A stretch of 64,000 nucleotides of DNA from assembly GCF_000328705.1 (NCBI RefSeq), contig NC_019673.1, positions 3,658,001 through 3,722,000 on the forward strand, read 5' to 3'. The stretch comes from Saccharothrix espanaensis DSM 44229. Lineage in GTDB: Bacteria > Actinomycetota > Actinomycetes > Mycobacteriales > Pseudonocardiaceae. Positions 1-7,835 of this stretch are shown here, piece by piece. Below the pieces are notes generated by a model. The model made no database searches, had not been told where the DNA came from, and saw only the letters and a list, made by a program, of their open reading frames with translations. The translations under genes were made by a program, and so were the position numbers. Each line of letters starts with the position of its first letter. The stretch's first letter is position 1.

Positions 1-45
1 GGGATCGGGTCCCGGGCCTGCCGACCGGGCCACCGGTGAGGTGGG

Positions 46-441
46 TCAGCGCGTGCCGCCGCGGTTCTCGACCATCGCGCTGTACTCGCCGGAGTTGTCC
101 CTGTACGCGGAGGGCTTGTCGTTGTACGCGACCGTCACCTCGCCGGTCTGGTGCGCCTGGAAGGTCTGGCGGGAGCCGACCGCGAGCCACGGGCCCGAAC
201 CGATGCGGGCGATCAGCATCCCCGCCGGCACTCCATCCAGGGCGAGACCCGCAGGCACGTAGGCCCCGGAGTACCTGCCGTCGGTGTAGGTGGTCCCGTC
301 GGGGTACGTCATGCGCGTCCCGCCGAAGCCTGCCGATCCGCTCCCGGAGACGGTGAAGACGTCGCCGCTCTGGACCGTCACTCCGGTCTTCACCCCGTCC
401 CCGGCTGTCGCGGGCACTGTCACAACGATGGGGCCGCCCAT
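46..441 (-). CDS. PA-IL-like (LecA-type) galactose-binding lectin
   Basis: 131 residues, close to the length of Pseudomonas LecA (PA-IL, about 121). No signal peptide is visible. The layout follows the PA-IL family: an N-terminal beta strand, then GDVFTVSGSGSA, a Tyr/Asp-containing middle loop, a segment ending GMLIARIGSGPWLAVG, and a C-terminal DNSGEYSAMVE. In LecA the asparagines and aspartate near this C-terminal end bind calcium and galactose. Starts at ATG 441, behind a good GGAGGTG ribosome site. Family proteins are cytosolic or surface-released tetrameric lectins; binding of galactosides here is inferred from the family. It stands alone on this strand, with decayed sequence on its 5' side. 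Confidence 0.8.
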   Translation of the reverse strand: MGGPIVVTVPATAGDGVKTGVTVQSGDVFTVSGSGSAGFGGTRMTYPDGTTYTDGRYSGAYVPAGLALDGVPAGMLIARIGSGPWLAVGSRQTFQAHQTGEVTVAYNDKPSAYRDNSGEYSAMVENRGGTR

Positions 442-602
442 GGCGACACCTCCAGAAAGTCTCGGTGAGTAGTTGCTTGATCACCGTAGGTTCTTCGTGA
501 AGGGGGAGCCAGTAGCCCGCCGCCCCGCCCCGGCAGAAGTACACGGTCGGGTATGGGGCCGCCCCGAGCGGTCCGCCCGGCGGTCCGGTGTGGTACTAAC
601 CG

Positions 603-719
603 GCGGAGACCGACCTGTTGGACTACGCCGACGACCCGGCGCTGGACCTGCAGCGCGGCTACGCCTACCGGAACCGGCTGCTGATCGCCGCCGGATTCGA
701 CGGCCTGACCGACGAACAG
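603..719 (+). pseudogene. Unrecognised gene remnant, coding-like segment
   Basis: About 39 codons read like real protein (LLDYADDPALDLQRGYAY, then RNRLLIAAGFDGLTDEQ) with typical high-GC third positions. There is no convincing start, ribosome site or natural C-terminus, and the frame turns into low-quality sequence on both sides. I do not recognise the family. It is best read as a splinter of a degraded gene; it could also be a very small gene starting at TTG 618. Confidence 0.3.
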
Positions 720-1376
720 GTAAGCCTGCCCGCCCCGGTACTGATCACCAGGGAGAATGCCGCCGTGCCGAAAGTGGATCTTGCGCCTGGTGGTGCTCCG
801 CCCGAGCCGGCGGGGTAGTTCGAGGTCGGCTACGTCGATGACGCTCGGACCGGCTGGCGCTCGCTCCGCCACCTAGCTCCGCCACCTAGCTCCGCCACCT
901 AGCTCGGCCGTCGGCGGAAGGCCGCCCGGTCCGGGACCGGCTCGGTCAATTGTCGAGCTGTCGGCAGTCCTGGCCCGGAGATGTCGTTGCGGCCCGCCCA
1001 CTGGCCGGAGTTGCAGGAGAACGTCAACTCCGTCGTCTCCGGCACGGGCGCGGCCTGCGCGGGGGGCGGGTGCCAATCACCGATTTCGCCAACTGGACCT
1101 GGACAACCTTTTCGGCTCGCGTCCGCATCTACCTGGCGGGCCGCAACTCGGTCACCGCTGCGTTGGCCCCGATCGGCCCGCACGAGTCGTCCCGCAATGC
1201 CGGGAGGGCCGATCAACGATGCGAGTTCGACTTGATCGCGCGGACGCTCGCACGCCATGGCTTGACCACTGCACGAGTCAGTCGGGCTCCACAAACGACT
1301 CGGCATTGCCCGGTGGTCTCGCGACGCGGGGTCGTCGGCGCGTCGCCCGGGTCGACGGCTCTGGTCGTGACGCCGG
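720..1376. other. Gene-free stretch apart from a small direct repeat
   Basis: No reading frame here looks like a conserved protein on either strand. The only clear structure is the three-copy 13-bp repeat listed separately at 863-901. Sequence composition is slightly more mixed than in neighbouring genes, in keeping with decayed DNA. Confidence 0.5.
863..901. repeat. Three perfect tandem copies of a 13-bp unit
   Basis: The unit GCTCCGCCACCTA occurs three times in immediate succession (863-875, 876-888, 889-901). It lies in non-coding sequence and is a likely slippage product; no function is apparent. Confidence 0.9.
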
Positions 1377-4013
1377 TCAGTCGGGGCCGTCGAGGAGCTG
1401 CCGCACGCGTCGGGCCTCCTTCTCCCGGTGTTGTTCGCGGTACTGCTTCAGGGAGTGCTGCCAGCACCGGCGGGCTTGGTCGCGTTCGCCCAGGGCGAGG
1501 TGCACCTGGCCGAGCACTTCGAGGACTTGGGCGGTGATGTAGGTGTTGCCCACGTCCTGGAGCATGGCGAACGCTTGACGGCCCCGGCTCAGCGCCTCTT
1601 CGGGGCGGTCGGTGCGGAAGGCCAGGAACGTCTCGATCGCGACGGAGATCGCCTCGCCGTTGGCGTTGTGGTGGCGGCGGTGCAGTTCGTGGGCCGACGC
1701 GACGTGGGCGCGGGCCTCCTCGTGCAGGCCCAGCAGGATCTCGTACCAGGCCGTCTGGTTGAGCGCGCGGGCCTCCCACTCCTCGTCGCCGCAGTCCCGG
1801 AAGAGTTCCAGCGCGCGGGTGATGTGCTCGAAGGCCGGTCCGATCTCGCCGTGCTCGCTCTTCGTCCAGGCGAGGATGCGGTGGGTGTGGGCTTGGCCGT
1901 GCAGGTCGCCGACGTCGCGGGTCAGCGTGAGCGCCTGCTGGAGGTGGTCGTGTGCCTCGGTGTGCCGTCCGGTCAGGGCGCTCGCCTCGGCGATCTGCCG
2001 GTGTGCCATGGCGCGGGATCCGGGGTCGTCGCGCCGCTCGGCGTCCGCGAGACCGATCTCCCCGACCGCGATCTGGTCGTCCAGCAGGCCCCTGCGCCAG
2101 TGGTAGGTGTGCAGGACTGGGACGAAGTGGGCCGCGGTGGTAGGCCAACCGCCGCGCTCCGCGAGGCGTTGCGCGGCCAGGACGCAGGTGTGCTCGGTGT
2201 CCAGCCAGGCCAGGGCCGTCGACTCGGTCGACAGCGGGAGCGGTGCGCAGCCCGGCGCGGGAAGGTCGTCCGGGGCCGTCGACTCGCGGTGCGGGTCGAG
2301 CACCTGGTCGGCCGCGCGCGTGGTGTGCAGGTAGAAGTCGACCACCCGGCGCAGCGCCGCGTCCCGTTCGGCCGGGGTCACGTAGGTGTCGGCGGTCTCC
2401 GTGGTGTGGCGTCGGATGAGGTCGTGCACCTGGTAGCGGTCGGGGGCGCTGCGGTGCAGCAGCGAGAGCTGTTCCAGGCCGCGCAGGGCCGCTCTGGTGC
2501 GCGCGGTGCCCTGGCCGCTCAGGGCGGAGGCGGCGGGCAGGCTGATGTCCGGACCGGGCGCGAGCCCGATCAGCACGAGCACGACGGCCTGCTCCGGGGC
2601 CAGCACCCGGTAGGACCACGACAGCACGGCGGGCAGGCTGGCGGTGGGGTCGACCGAGTCGAGCGCCTCCACGCCGGCGTCGCGCAGTTCCGCGACCAGG
2701 CTCGCCAGCGGCAGGTCCGGTTCGACCTCGGCGCGCCCGGCGACGATGCCCAGCGCCAGCGGGTAGCCCTGGCAGAAGCCGGCCAACCGGTCCACCTCGA
2801 CGGGTTCGGCGTCCATCCGCGACTTGCCGATCCGGTCGCCGAGCAGCGCGCGGGCCTGGGTCTCGCCCAGGACGCCCAGGGGCACCTGCCGCGCGCCGTG
2901 CCCGGTGGTGAGGCCGGGCAGCCTGCTGCGGCTGGTGACCAGGACGGTGCACGTCGGGCTGCCCGGGAGCAGCGGCGCCACCTGCTCGGCGGTGGCTGCG
3001 TTGTCCAGCACGACCAGCATCCGCGCGCCCGCGACGAGACTGCGGAACAGCGCGGCCTGGGCGTGCGGCGCGGTCGGGGTCTCGGCGGGGCTCGCGCCCA
3101 GGGCGTCGAGGAAGCCCCGGAGCGCGACCGCCGAGGACATCGGCTGCCCCTCCGGGCTGAACCCTCGCAGATCGACGAAGAGCTGGCCGTCCGGGAACCG
3201 GTCGAGGTTGTCGTTCGCCCAACGCAGCGCGAGCCACGTCTTGCCGATGCCGCCCGGTCCGCTGATGGTGCAGATGCCGACCGCGTCGCCCGCCTCGTCC
3301 ACGGTCGCGGTGAGGGCGTCGAGCTCCGTCGCCCGGCCGGCGAACGCCCGCGGCGGCGCGGGGAGCTGGCGGGGAGCCCGCTCCCGGGACTCGGCGGTCG
3401 GGTCGCGCAGCAGTTCCGCCGGGTCGGACGGGTAGGGGTGGTCCGGGACGCCGACCCACCCGGTGGTCGAGGTTTCCTTGACCTGGACGGAAATCCGCCG
3501 GAAGGTCGCCGGGTCGACGGCGCTGTGCCGGACCACCTCGTCGAAGAACCAGTTCGAGGTGATCAGGGCCAGTTCGCCTGGCGACTCCGCCAGGGCGGTC
3601 TTGAAGCGGGGCGCTTCGAGCAGCCGGAAGGTCAGGTTCACCGCAGCGGCCGTGACACCGTGCTCGTCGTAGGCGACCTCGCCCGCGTGCACCGCCATCC
3701 GCAGCCGGATCCGCTCCTCGGGCGGGTGCGCGTGGTTGTGCTCGTGCACGGCCGCCGCGAGCGCCGGGGGCACCTGCTCCACGAACCGGGCCTTGGCCAC
3801 GTTCGGCGGGACGAGGACGAACACCGCGTCGCCCCGGTCCTCGTGGTCGCAGTCGTCCCACGGCACGCCGGTCGACTCGAACACCGAGCGCAGCATCCCG
3901 TAAAGACCGGTGCGCACGGCCAGTTGGTGCACGGTGGTGCGGCGCGGACTGCCGAAATTCTCGACATCCACGACGACGATGGTCCGGTGCACCGCGAGTC
4001 GATGTCGATTCAT
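1377..4013 (-). CDS. STAND ATPase: cyclase-like N-terminus, NB-ARC, TPR
   Basis: 878 residues. Residues 10-190 resemble a class III nucleotide cyclase fold: VVVDVENF near residue 13, HEDRGDAVFVL near 57, and RMAVHAGEV near 105, typical of the degenerate cyclase-like modules of actinomycetes. A STAND/NB-ARC ATPase follows, with P-loop GPGGIGKT at 252-259, the Walker B stretch MLVVLDNA near 330 and a winged-helix segment to about 560. The C-terminal third is TPR-like helical repeats. STAND proteins are signal-sensing molecular switches. There is no SARP DNA-binding domain, so it is not an AfsR-type activator despite the similar core. Start chosen at ATG 4013. Whether the cyclase-like part is catalytic or only a sensor cannot be seen from here. 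Confidence 0.85.
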   Translation of the reverse strand: MNRHRLAVHRTIVVVDVENFGSPRRTTVHQLAVRTGLYGMLRSVFESTGVPWDDCDHEDRGDAVFVLVPPNVAKARFVEQVPPALAAAVHEHNHAHPPEERIRLRMAVHAGEVAYDEHGVTAAAVNLTFRLLEAPRFKTALAESPGELALITSNWFFDEVVRHSAVDPATFRRISVQVKETSTTGWVGVPDHPYPSDPAELLRDPTAESRERAPRQLPAPPRAFAGRATELDALTATVDEAGDAVGICTISGPGGIGKTWLALRWANDNLDRFPDGQLFVDLRGFSPEGQPMSSAVALRGFLDALGASPAETPTAPHAQAALFRSLVAGARMLVVLDNAATAEQVAPLLPGSPTCTVLVTSRSRLPGLTTGHGARQVPLGVLGETQARALLGDRIGKSRMDAEPVEVDRLAGFCQGYPLALGIVAGRAEVEPDLPLASLVAELRDAGVEALDSVDPTASLPAVLSWSYRVLAPEQAVVLVLIGLAPGPDISLPAASALSGQGTARTRAALRGLEQLSLLHRSAPDRYQVHDLIRRHTTETADTYVTPAERDAALRRVVDFYLHTTRAADQVLDPHRESTAPDDLPAPGCAPLPLSTESTALAWLDTEHTCVLAAQRLAERGGWPTTAAHFVPVLHTYHWRRGLLDDQIAVGEIGLADAERRDDPGSRAMAHRQIAEASALTGRHTEAHDHLQQALTLTRDVGDLHGQAHTHRILAWTKSEHGEIGPAFEHITRALELFRDCGDEEWEARALNQTAWYEILLGLHEEARAHVASAHELHRRHHNANGEAISVAIETFLAFRTDRPEEALSRGRQAFAMLQDVGNTYITAQVLEVLGQVHLALGERDQARRCWQHSLKQYREQHREKEARRVRQLLDGPD

Positions 4014-4159
4014 CCCCAGTCCTCGTGTGTCGGCAGTCGGACGATCGGCAGACTAGGCGCGCCACACCCCCCACACAACGACCGGACTGAAATCGACCCC
4101 TATTGCGGGGGCGAATCTGATTCCATTCGGCGGAGCATTCATCCGGCCGTGGATTCCCA

Positions 4160-4173
4160 CCGCACATGTGCGG
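4160..4173. promoter_or_regulatory. 14-bp perfect palindrome upstream of the STAND gene
   Basis: CCGCACATGTGCGG is a perfect palindrome about 150 bp upstream of the ATG at 4013. It could be an operator, but no regulator or promoter elements tie it to a gene. It could equally belong to the decayed DNA on the right. Confidence 0.25.
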
Positions 4174-4394
4174 TCGACGGCGCGACGGACAGGGACTTGA
4201 GTTTATTTCACAACGAAGAGCGGTCCGCCGACGCGCCTCCCGGGGGAGACCGGCGAAGCCCATGACCGAGTGGCCACGCGTACGGGTGAGTGTGGTCGGT
4301 GATCTACCGGGAAGACCCCCAGGTGCCGGGGAGGGGCGCTGCCGCCGAACGAGGCCGCACCGATCCCGGGAAGATCTCGCGTGCGCGGGGACGA

Positions 4395-4571
4395 GTGTCA
4401 GACGGCAAGCAACTTCTCGACAGAGACCCCGACGAACTCTGGGACGACGAACTCGGAGCAGTCTCAGGAGGCGTCAACTGGTCCTCCGACCTCGACGCTC
4501 CACCAGGAGAACACCTGACCGTCATCGGCCCCGACTTCGACGACGCCGCACCCGCGAAGGTCGACTGGTGA
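4395..4571 (+). pseudogene. cas1: Remnant of cas1 (type I-E), C-terminal end only
   Basis: 58 codons in frame from GTG 4395 to TGA 4571. The peptide contains ELWDDELGAVSGGVNW, which matches the usual tail of actinobacterial Cas1e proteins (a D-LWD...GAV-GGVNW pattern). None of the Cas1 catalytic core (Glu, His, Asp) is present, so roughly the first 270 codons are missing. It overlaps the next frame by GTGA, exactly as intact cas1-cas2e pairs often do. Codon choice (CAA, AGA, GGA, GCA) is less GC-rich than its neighbours. The assignment rests on tail similarity plus synteny with cas2. Confidence 0.65.
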
Positions 4572-4702
4572 CCGTCATCATCCTCATGGCCGCACCCGAA
4601 GGCCTCCGTGGCCACCTCACCCGATGGATGGTCGAAGTAGCCGCCGGAGTCTTCGTAGGGACACCCGGTCAACGCGTCCGCGAACGTCTCTGGGACCTGC
4701 TT
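4568..4702 (+). pseudogene. cas2: Truncated cas2 of type I-E (CasF/Cas2e), first 45 codons
   Basis: Starts at GTG 4568. The 45 residues MTVIILMAAPEGLRGHLTRW through GVFVGTPGQRVRERLWDLL match the N-terminal half of Cas2e closely; the TRW-EV-GVFVG-VRE-LW pattern is diagnostic of that subfamily. After codon 45 the match stops abruptly and the frame runs into an unrelated gene read in another frame, so a deletion has removed the C-terminal half. Cas2 is the non-catalytic partner of Cas1 in spacer integration. No array, cas3 or Cascade gene is present in the window. Confidence 0.85.
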
Positions 4703-5310
4703 CCGACGAACCGGCTGCGGCAGAGGACTGGCTGCACCTCGTCCCGCGCATGCGGGAATCTTCCCGAGAACGACCCGAGGCGGTTGCCACCCTGGGGCAC
4801 TTCGGCATGTCCGCGCGGACGGGGCCCGAGGCGCACGCGGTGGTCGGCTACTTTCCCGGCAGCAAACCGGAACGGGACCGGTTCGCCCTCAGCCACGAGC
4901 GGGGGCACCTGGTGCTGCACGGCCACCGCCGCGCGGAGGAACCCGAGGACGAGGCCAACCGGTTCGCCGGCGAGTTCCTCATGCCGCGCCAGCGGGCGCG
5001 GGAGATCCTCGGCCTCGACCTGATCCTGAAGGACTACGCCCGCCTCAAGTCGATCTGGGGCATGTAGAGCCAGGCGCTGATCATGCGGGCGTGACACTGC
5101 GGCTGCATCGACGACGCCCGCCGCCGGCCGCTGTACACGCAGCTCTCGGCACGTGGCTGGCGCAAGGACGAGCCGGTGGTGAGAGCCGCTGCTGGCGTGG
5201 AAGTTGCTGGCCGCGCGGTTCGGCGACGTCTCGCCCTACGCCGCCGCCGTGGACGAACTCGCCCTGCCCGCCGTGATCCTGCGCTCGCTCATCCCACGGC
5301 CCCAGGACCA
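4703..5310 (+). pseudogene. ImmA/IrrE-type metalloprotease gene, broken
   Basis: From the cas2 break onward the frame encodes an ImmA/IrrE (DUF955) zinc-protease domain with the motif SHERGHLVLH (HExxH) and the following EDEANRFAGEFLMP. Homologous sequence continues through an in-frame TAG (5065-5067, after LKSIWGM), then SQALIMRA, a TGA (5092-5094), then LYTQLSARGWRKDEP, and after a frameshift near 5180 KLLAARFGDVSPYAAAVDEL to about 5310. The family usually has an N-terminal XRE helix-turn-helix; here that part is deleted and replaced by the cas2 fragment. Intact members cleave a phage- or element-type repressor. This copy cannot make a full protein. Confidence 0.85.
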
Positions 5311-5428
5311 ACCACCACAACCCGGGCCGGGCCGTCGCATGCTGGAACGGACGGCGTCCCGTTCCGGCATGCGAGGGCCTGCCGGACCGGGATGCCCGTC
5401 CTGGTGTCCCGCCCGTTGTCGCGGGTGG

Positions 5429-6598
5429 CTATTCCGAGATGTGCGCTTCGGTCTCGGGCGTATCCAGCCACATGGTCTGCCGTCCACCGGCGAGGGTCAT
5501 GCCGAACCGGTCGGGGTCGGGTTCGCCGTGTCGGTGCCACCAGTCGTGGGCGGCTTCGACCTCGTCCCACAGCCGGCGCGGTCCGTGTTGGCGGACATCG
5601 AACCGGCTGGCGGCGGTGGCGTCGGGCGTGGTCTGCACCGTCGCCCACGACCCGCTGTCGACGTGGAACAGCAACAGTTCCCACACGTCCGGATCGGTGT
5701 CGTCGTGCGCGACGGAGTGCTGCACGTCGGGCACCTGCACGCCGACCGCGAACGAGCCGCCGCGGTCGTAGACGGCCCGGTTGGGCGGGAGGCCGGTCGT
5801 CGTGGCGGGCAGGTCGGAGTCCTCGGCGAGGCGGCCGAACCGGGCGGCGTGCCCCCACGGTGTGCGGTGGTCGCGCAACGGCATGAAGAACGCGTCGCCG
5901 GCCACGGATCCGGTTGCCGTGCCGTCGTCGTGGACGACCAGCGTCACCAGCACCCCCGCGCCCCACGTGGTCCGCCACGGCACGACGAGCCGCCCGCCGG
6001 GCCGGGTCTGCTCGATCCACGCCTGCGGGATGCGTCCGGCCGCGACGGCGGCCGTGGCGACGACCCGGTCGTACGGGGCACGGTCCGGGTGGCCGGCCGC
6101 GCCGTCCCCGGTGACCACGACCGGGTCCAAGCCCGCGTCCTTGAGCGCCTGGCGCGCGCGGTCCGCCAGCTCCGCGTCCAACTCGACCGTGACCACCTGC
6201 TCGTCGCCGAGCCGCGACGCGAGCAGCGCGGCGTTGTAGCCGGTGCCGGTGCCGATCTCCAGCACCCGCTGGCCGGGCTCGACGTCGAGCGCGTCGAGCA
6301 TCGACAGGACCAGCGACGGCTGGGACGCGCTGCTGGTCGGGTTGCGGCTGGTCGCCGGCCACACCGTCGCGCCGTCGCCGAGTTGCGTGACGATCGGCCG
6401 GTCGCTGTAGACCGCAGCCGCCCACCCGTCGGGGTCCGCGGCGCGGTCGAGCGGGGCCGGCCGGCCGGTGCGGTCGTCCACCCAGCAGCGGGCCGGGACG
6501 AACGCGCCCCGGTCCACGGAGGTGAACACCTCCGCCCACGTCGCCGGCACGGCGTCGCTGGTGCGCAGGGCGGCGACCAGGTCGGCGTGGGTCCTCAC
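5429..6598 (-). CDS. PIMT-like O-methyltransferase of a RiPP system
   Basis: 389 residues, far longer than housekeeping protein-L-isoaspartate methyltransferase (about 220). The core shows SQPSLVLSMLDAL (near 92-104), the SAM-binding LEIGTGTGYN (113-122) and VVTGDGAAG (near 161). A lead-in of about 60 residues and a C-terminal extension of about 150 residues are added. This shape matches the methyltransferases of FxLD, graspetide-associated and imiditide RiPP systems, which methylate an Asp side chain in a precursor so that it closes to an aspartimide. Starts at GTG 6598, overlapping the stop of the small peptide gene by GTGA, so translation is probably coupled. Action on that peptide is inferred from the overlap. 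A pure repair role is less likely given the length and context. Confidence 0.8.
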   Translation of the reverse strand: MRTHADLVAALRTSDAVPATWAEVFTSVDRGAFVPARCWVDDRTGRPAPLDRAADPDGWAAAVYSDRPIVTQLGDGATVWPATSRNPTSSASQPSLVLSMLDALDVEPGQRVLEIGTGTGYNAALLASRLGDEQVVTVELDAELADRARQALKDAGLDPVVVTGDGAAGHPDRAPYDRVVATAAVAAGRIPQAWIEQTRPGGRLVVPWRTTWGAGVLVTLVVHDDGTATGSVAGDAFFMPLRDHRTPWGHAARFGRLAEDSDLPATTTGLPPNRAVYDRGGSFAVGVQVPDVQHSVAHDDTDPDVWELLLFHVDSGSWATVQTTPDATAASRFDVRQHGPRRLWDEVEAAHDWWHRHGEPDPDRFGMTLAGGRQTMWLDTPETEAHISE

Positions 6599-6720
6599 TT
6601 CCCGCTGCCGTGGTTGCCGCCATCGGGGCCGTCCGGGTTCGACGTGCCGCCCGAGCCGCCCTGCGGCTTGTGCGGCTGGTCCGCCGTGTCCTGGTCGCTC
6701 TTGTCCTCGTGCTTGCCCAT
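6595..6720 (-). CDS. Candidate RiPP precursor peptide, 41 residues
   Basis: ATG 6720 lies behind a GGAGA ribosome site. The N-terminal half is highly charged (MGKHEDKSDQDTADQPHK); the C-terminal half is Gly-rich (GGSGG, then NPDGPDGGNHGSGK). It has no Cys, only one Ser and one Thr in the Gly-rich half before the DG motifs, and two Asp-Gly steps, the most aspartimide-prone dipeptide. It ends in TGA overlapping the GTG of the PIMT-like gene. The tight overlap, the charged leader-like half and the Asp-Gly core suggest an imiditide-like substrate. No FxLD motif or lanthipeptide dehydratase/cyclase gene is nearby. The gene call is firm from context; the product chemistry is inference. Confidence 0.75.
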   Translation of the reverse strand: MGKHEDKSDQDTADQPHKPQGGSGGTSNPDGPDGGNHGSGK

Positions 6721-6902
6721 GGCGTGTCTCCGCGGCGGTCGGGTCGTGGGTTCGCGCCACACCCTCCCGAGAGCGCCCGGCCGGCGGCAAGGACCCGACC
6801 GGGTACGAATCGGTTCCCTTCCGTCGTCGTCGGACGGTGGGCGGGTGGCGCGGCTGGGTGCCGCGCCTGTCGCCGTGACCGCCGAGAGCAAAGGGGCTTG
6901 CA

Positions 6903-7440
6903 GTGAGGACGTGCTGGGCGGACCTGCCGGAGACGGTGCGGGCCGAACTCGAACACCGGATCGGCCAGGTGCGCGACGCGCGCGAGGTGCACGAGGGGCA
7001 GAACATCGACATCTGCGCCGTGCTGACCACCGAGACCGGGACCGCGTCCGTCAAGGCGGTCGAGTGCGTGAACATCCACCGCAGGTGGCTGCGCACCGAG
7101 CTGGCCGCAGCCACGCACACCGGCGGTATCGCACCGCGGGTGCTCGCGCACGCCGACGTCGCGGCTGGCCGGCCGTGGTGTTCGAGCGACTCGACGGCCG
7201 GGCCGCGAGTCTCGTGCCGGGATCGCCGGACCTGCGGACGGTGGCCGACGTGGCGATGATGATTGGTCTGCTGCCGGCGGTGGGGCTGCGGCCGTTGACC
7301 GACCGGTGGTCCACGATCGACTGGTGGCCGCAGCCGGCCGCCGACCACCCGGACGCGGTGCGCGGGCTCGACGTCGCGCGGCTGGGCCGGCTGACCGGGC
7401 AGCTGCCCGGTCTCGGTGAGCGGGTGAAAGCCCATGCCTT
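6903..7440 (+). pseudogene. Aminoglycoside-phosphotransferase-like gene, frameshifted
   Basis: GTG 6903 follows an AAAGGGG ribosome-site-like sequence. The first frame (DLPETVRAELEHRIGQV, then VKAVECVNIHRRWLRTEL and APRVLAHADV) looks like the N-lobe of a phosphotransferase-family kinase. Near 7165 the frame must shift by one to continue as WPAVVFERLDGRAASL, LVPGSPDLRTVADV and DRWSTIDWWPQPAADHPDAV. Homology fades near 7440, before the catalytic HxD...N and DxD motifs of this family. It is therefore both frameshifted and truncated. It is divergent from the RiPP pair, with about 180 bp between the starts. Confidence 0.7.
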
Positions 7441-7835
7441 GCTCATGGGCGCTCGTTACAACGGTGTCAGGCCATTTCTTAAGGTCGGGTCCACTGTGGA
7501 GGGTTTGTGGAGGCCCGCCACAGGCACCCTCCCTACGTCGGCTTGGCGGCACCCGGCCGTCTGCGCGACCCGGCGGGCGCATCTCCCCCTGTGCGCCCGC
7601 AGCTTCTCGGGGCCGGACCTGGTCGTCGCGGCGGTGCCTCCGGGCCGACAAACTCCCGCGATCGGCCCGGGACTCCTGAAGCCTGCCTGAAGCGAGGGAG
7701 GAGTCGGGCCGACCTTGATGGTGGACGACCGGTTGTCGTTGATTTCGTCGTGGCGCGAGACCGGGGCCGGACACACCTCGCTCGACCGGCAGCAATCGTC
7801 CCCCGCCGTGAGGGTAGTGATGCCAGCCTTGGAGG
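7441..7835. other. Non-coding stretch with a weak hairpin
   Basis: No convincing reading frame. An imperfect hairpin lies at about 7498-7534 (GGAGGGT...TGTGG pairing with CCACA...ACCCTCC), which could be a left-over terminator of the broken kinase gene. Nothing else stands out. Confidence 0.4.

Noticed and set aside
1428..4265. A 945-codon open frame on the plus strand opposite the STAND gene
   Set aside because: It is the antisense shadow of a high-GC gene: rich in Arg, Gly, Val and Asp, no recognisable domain, no ribosome site. The same applies to long frames opposite the LAL-like, SARP and RHS genes.
4014..5428. A CRISPR array near the cas1-cas2 remnants
   Set aside because: I looked for regularly spaced 28-29-base repeats of the actinobacterial type I-E kind and saw none here or elsewhere in the window. 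The palindrome at 4160-4173 occurs once only.
5204..7690. An 828-codon plus-strand frame across the RiPP methyltransferase
   Set aside because: Its ends contain true remnants (ImmA tail, kinase middle), but the central part is antisense to the methyltransferase and not protein-like.
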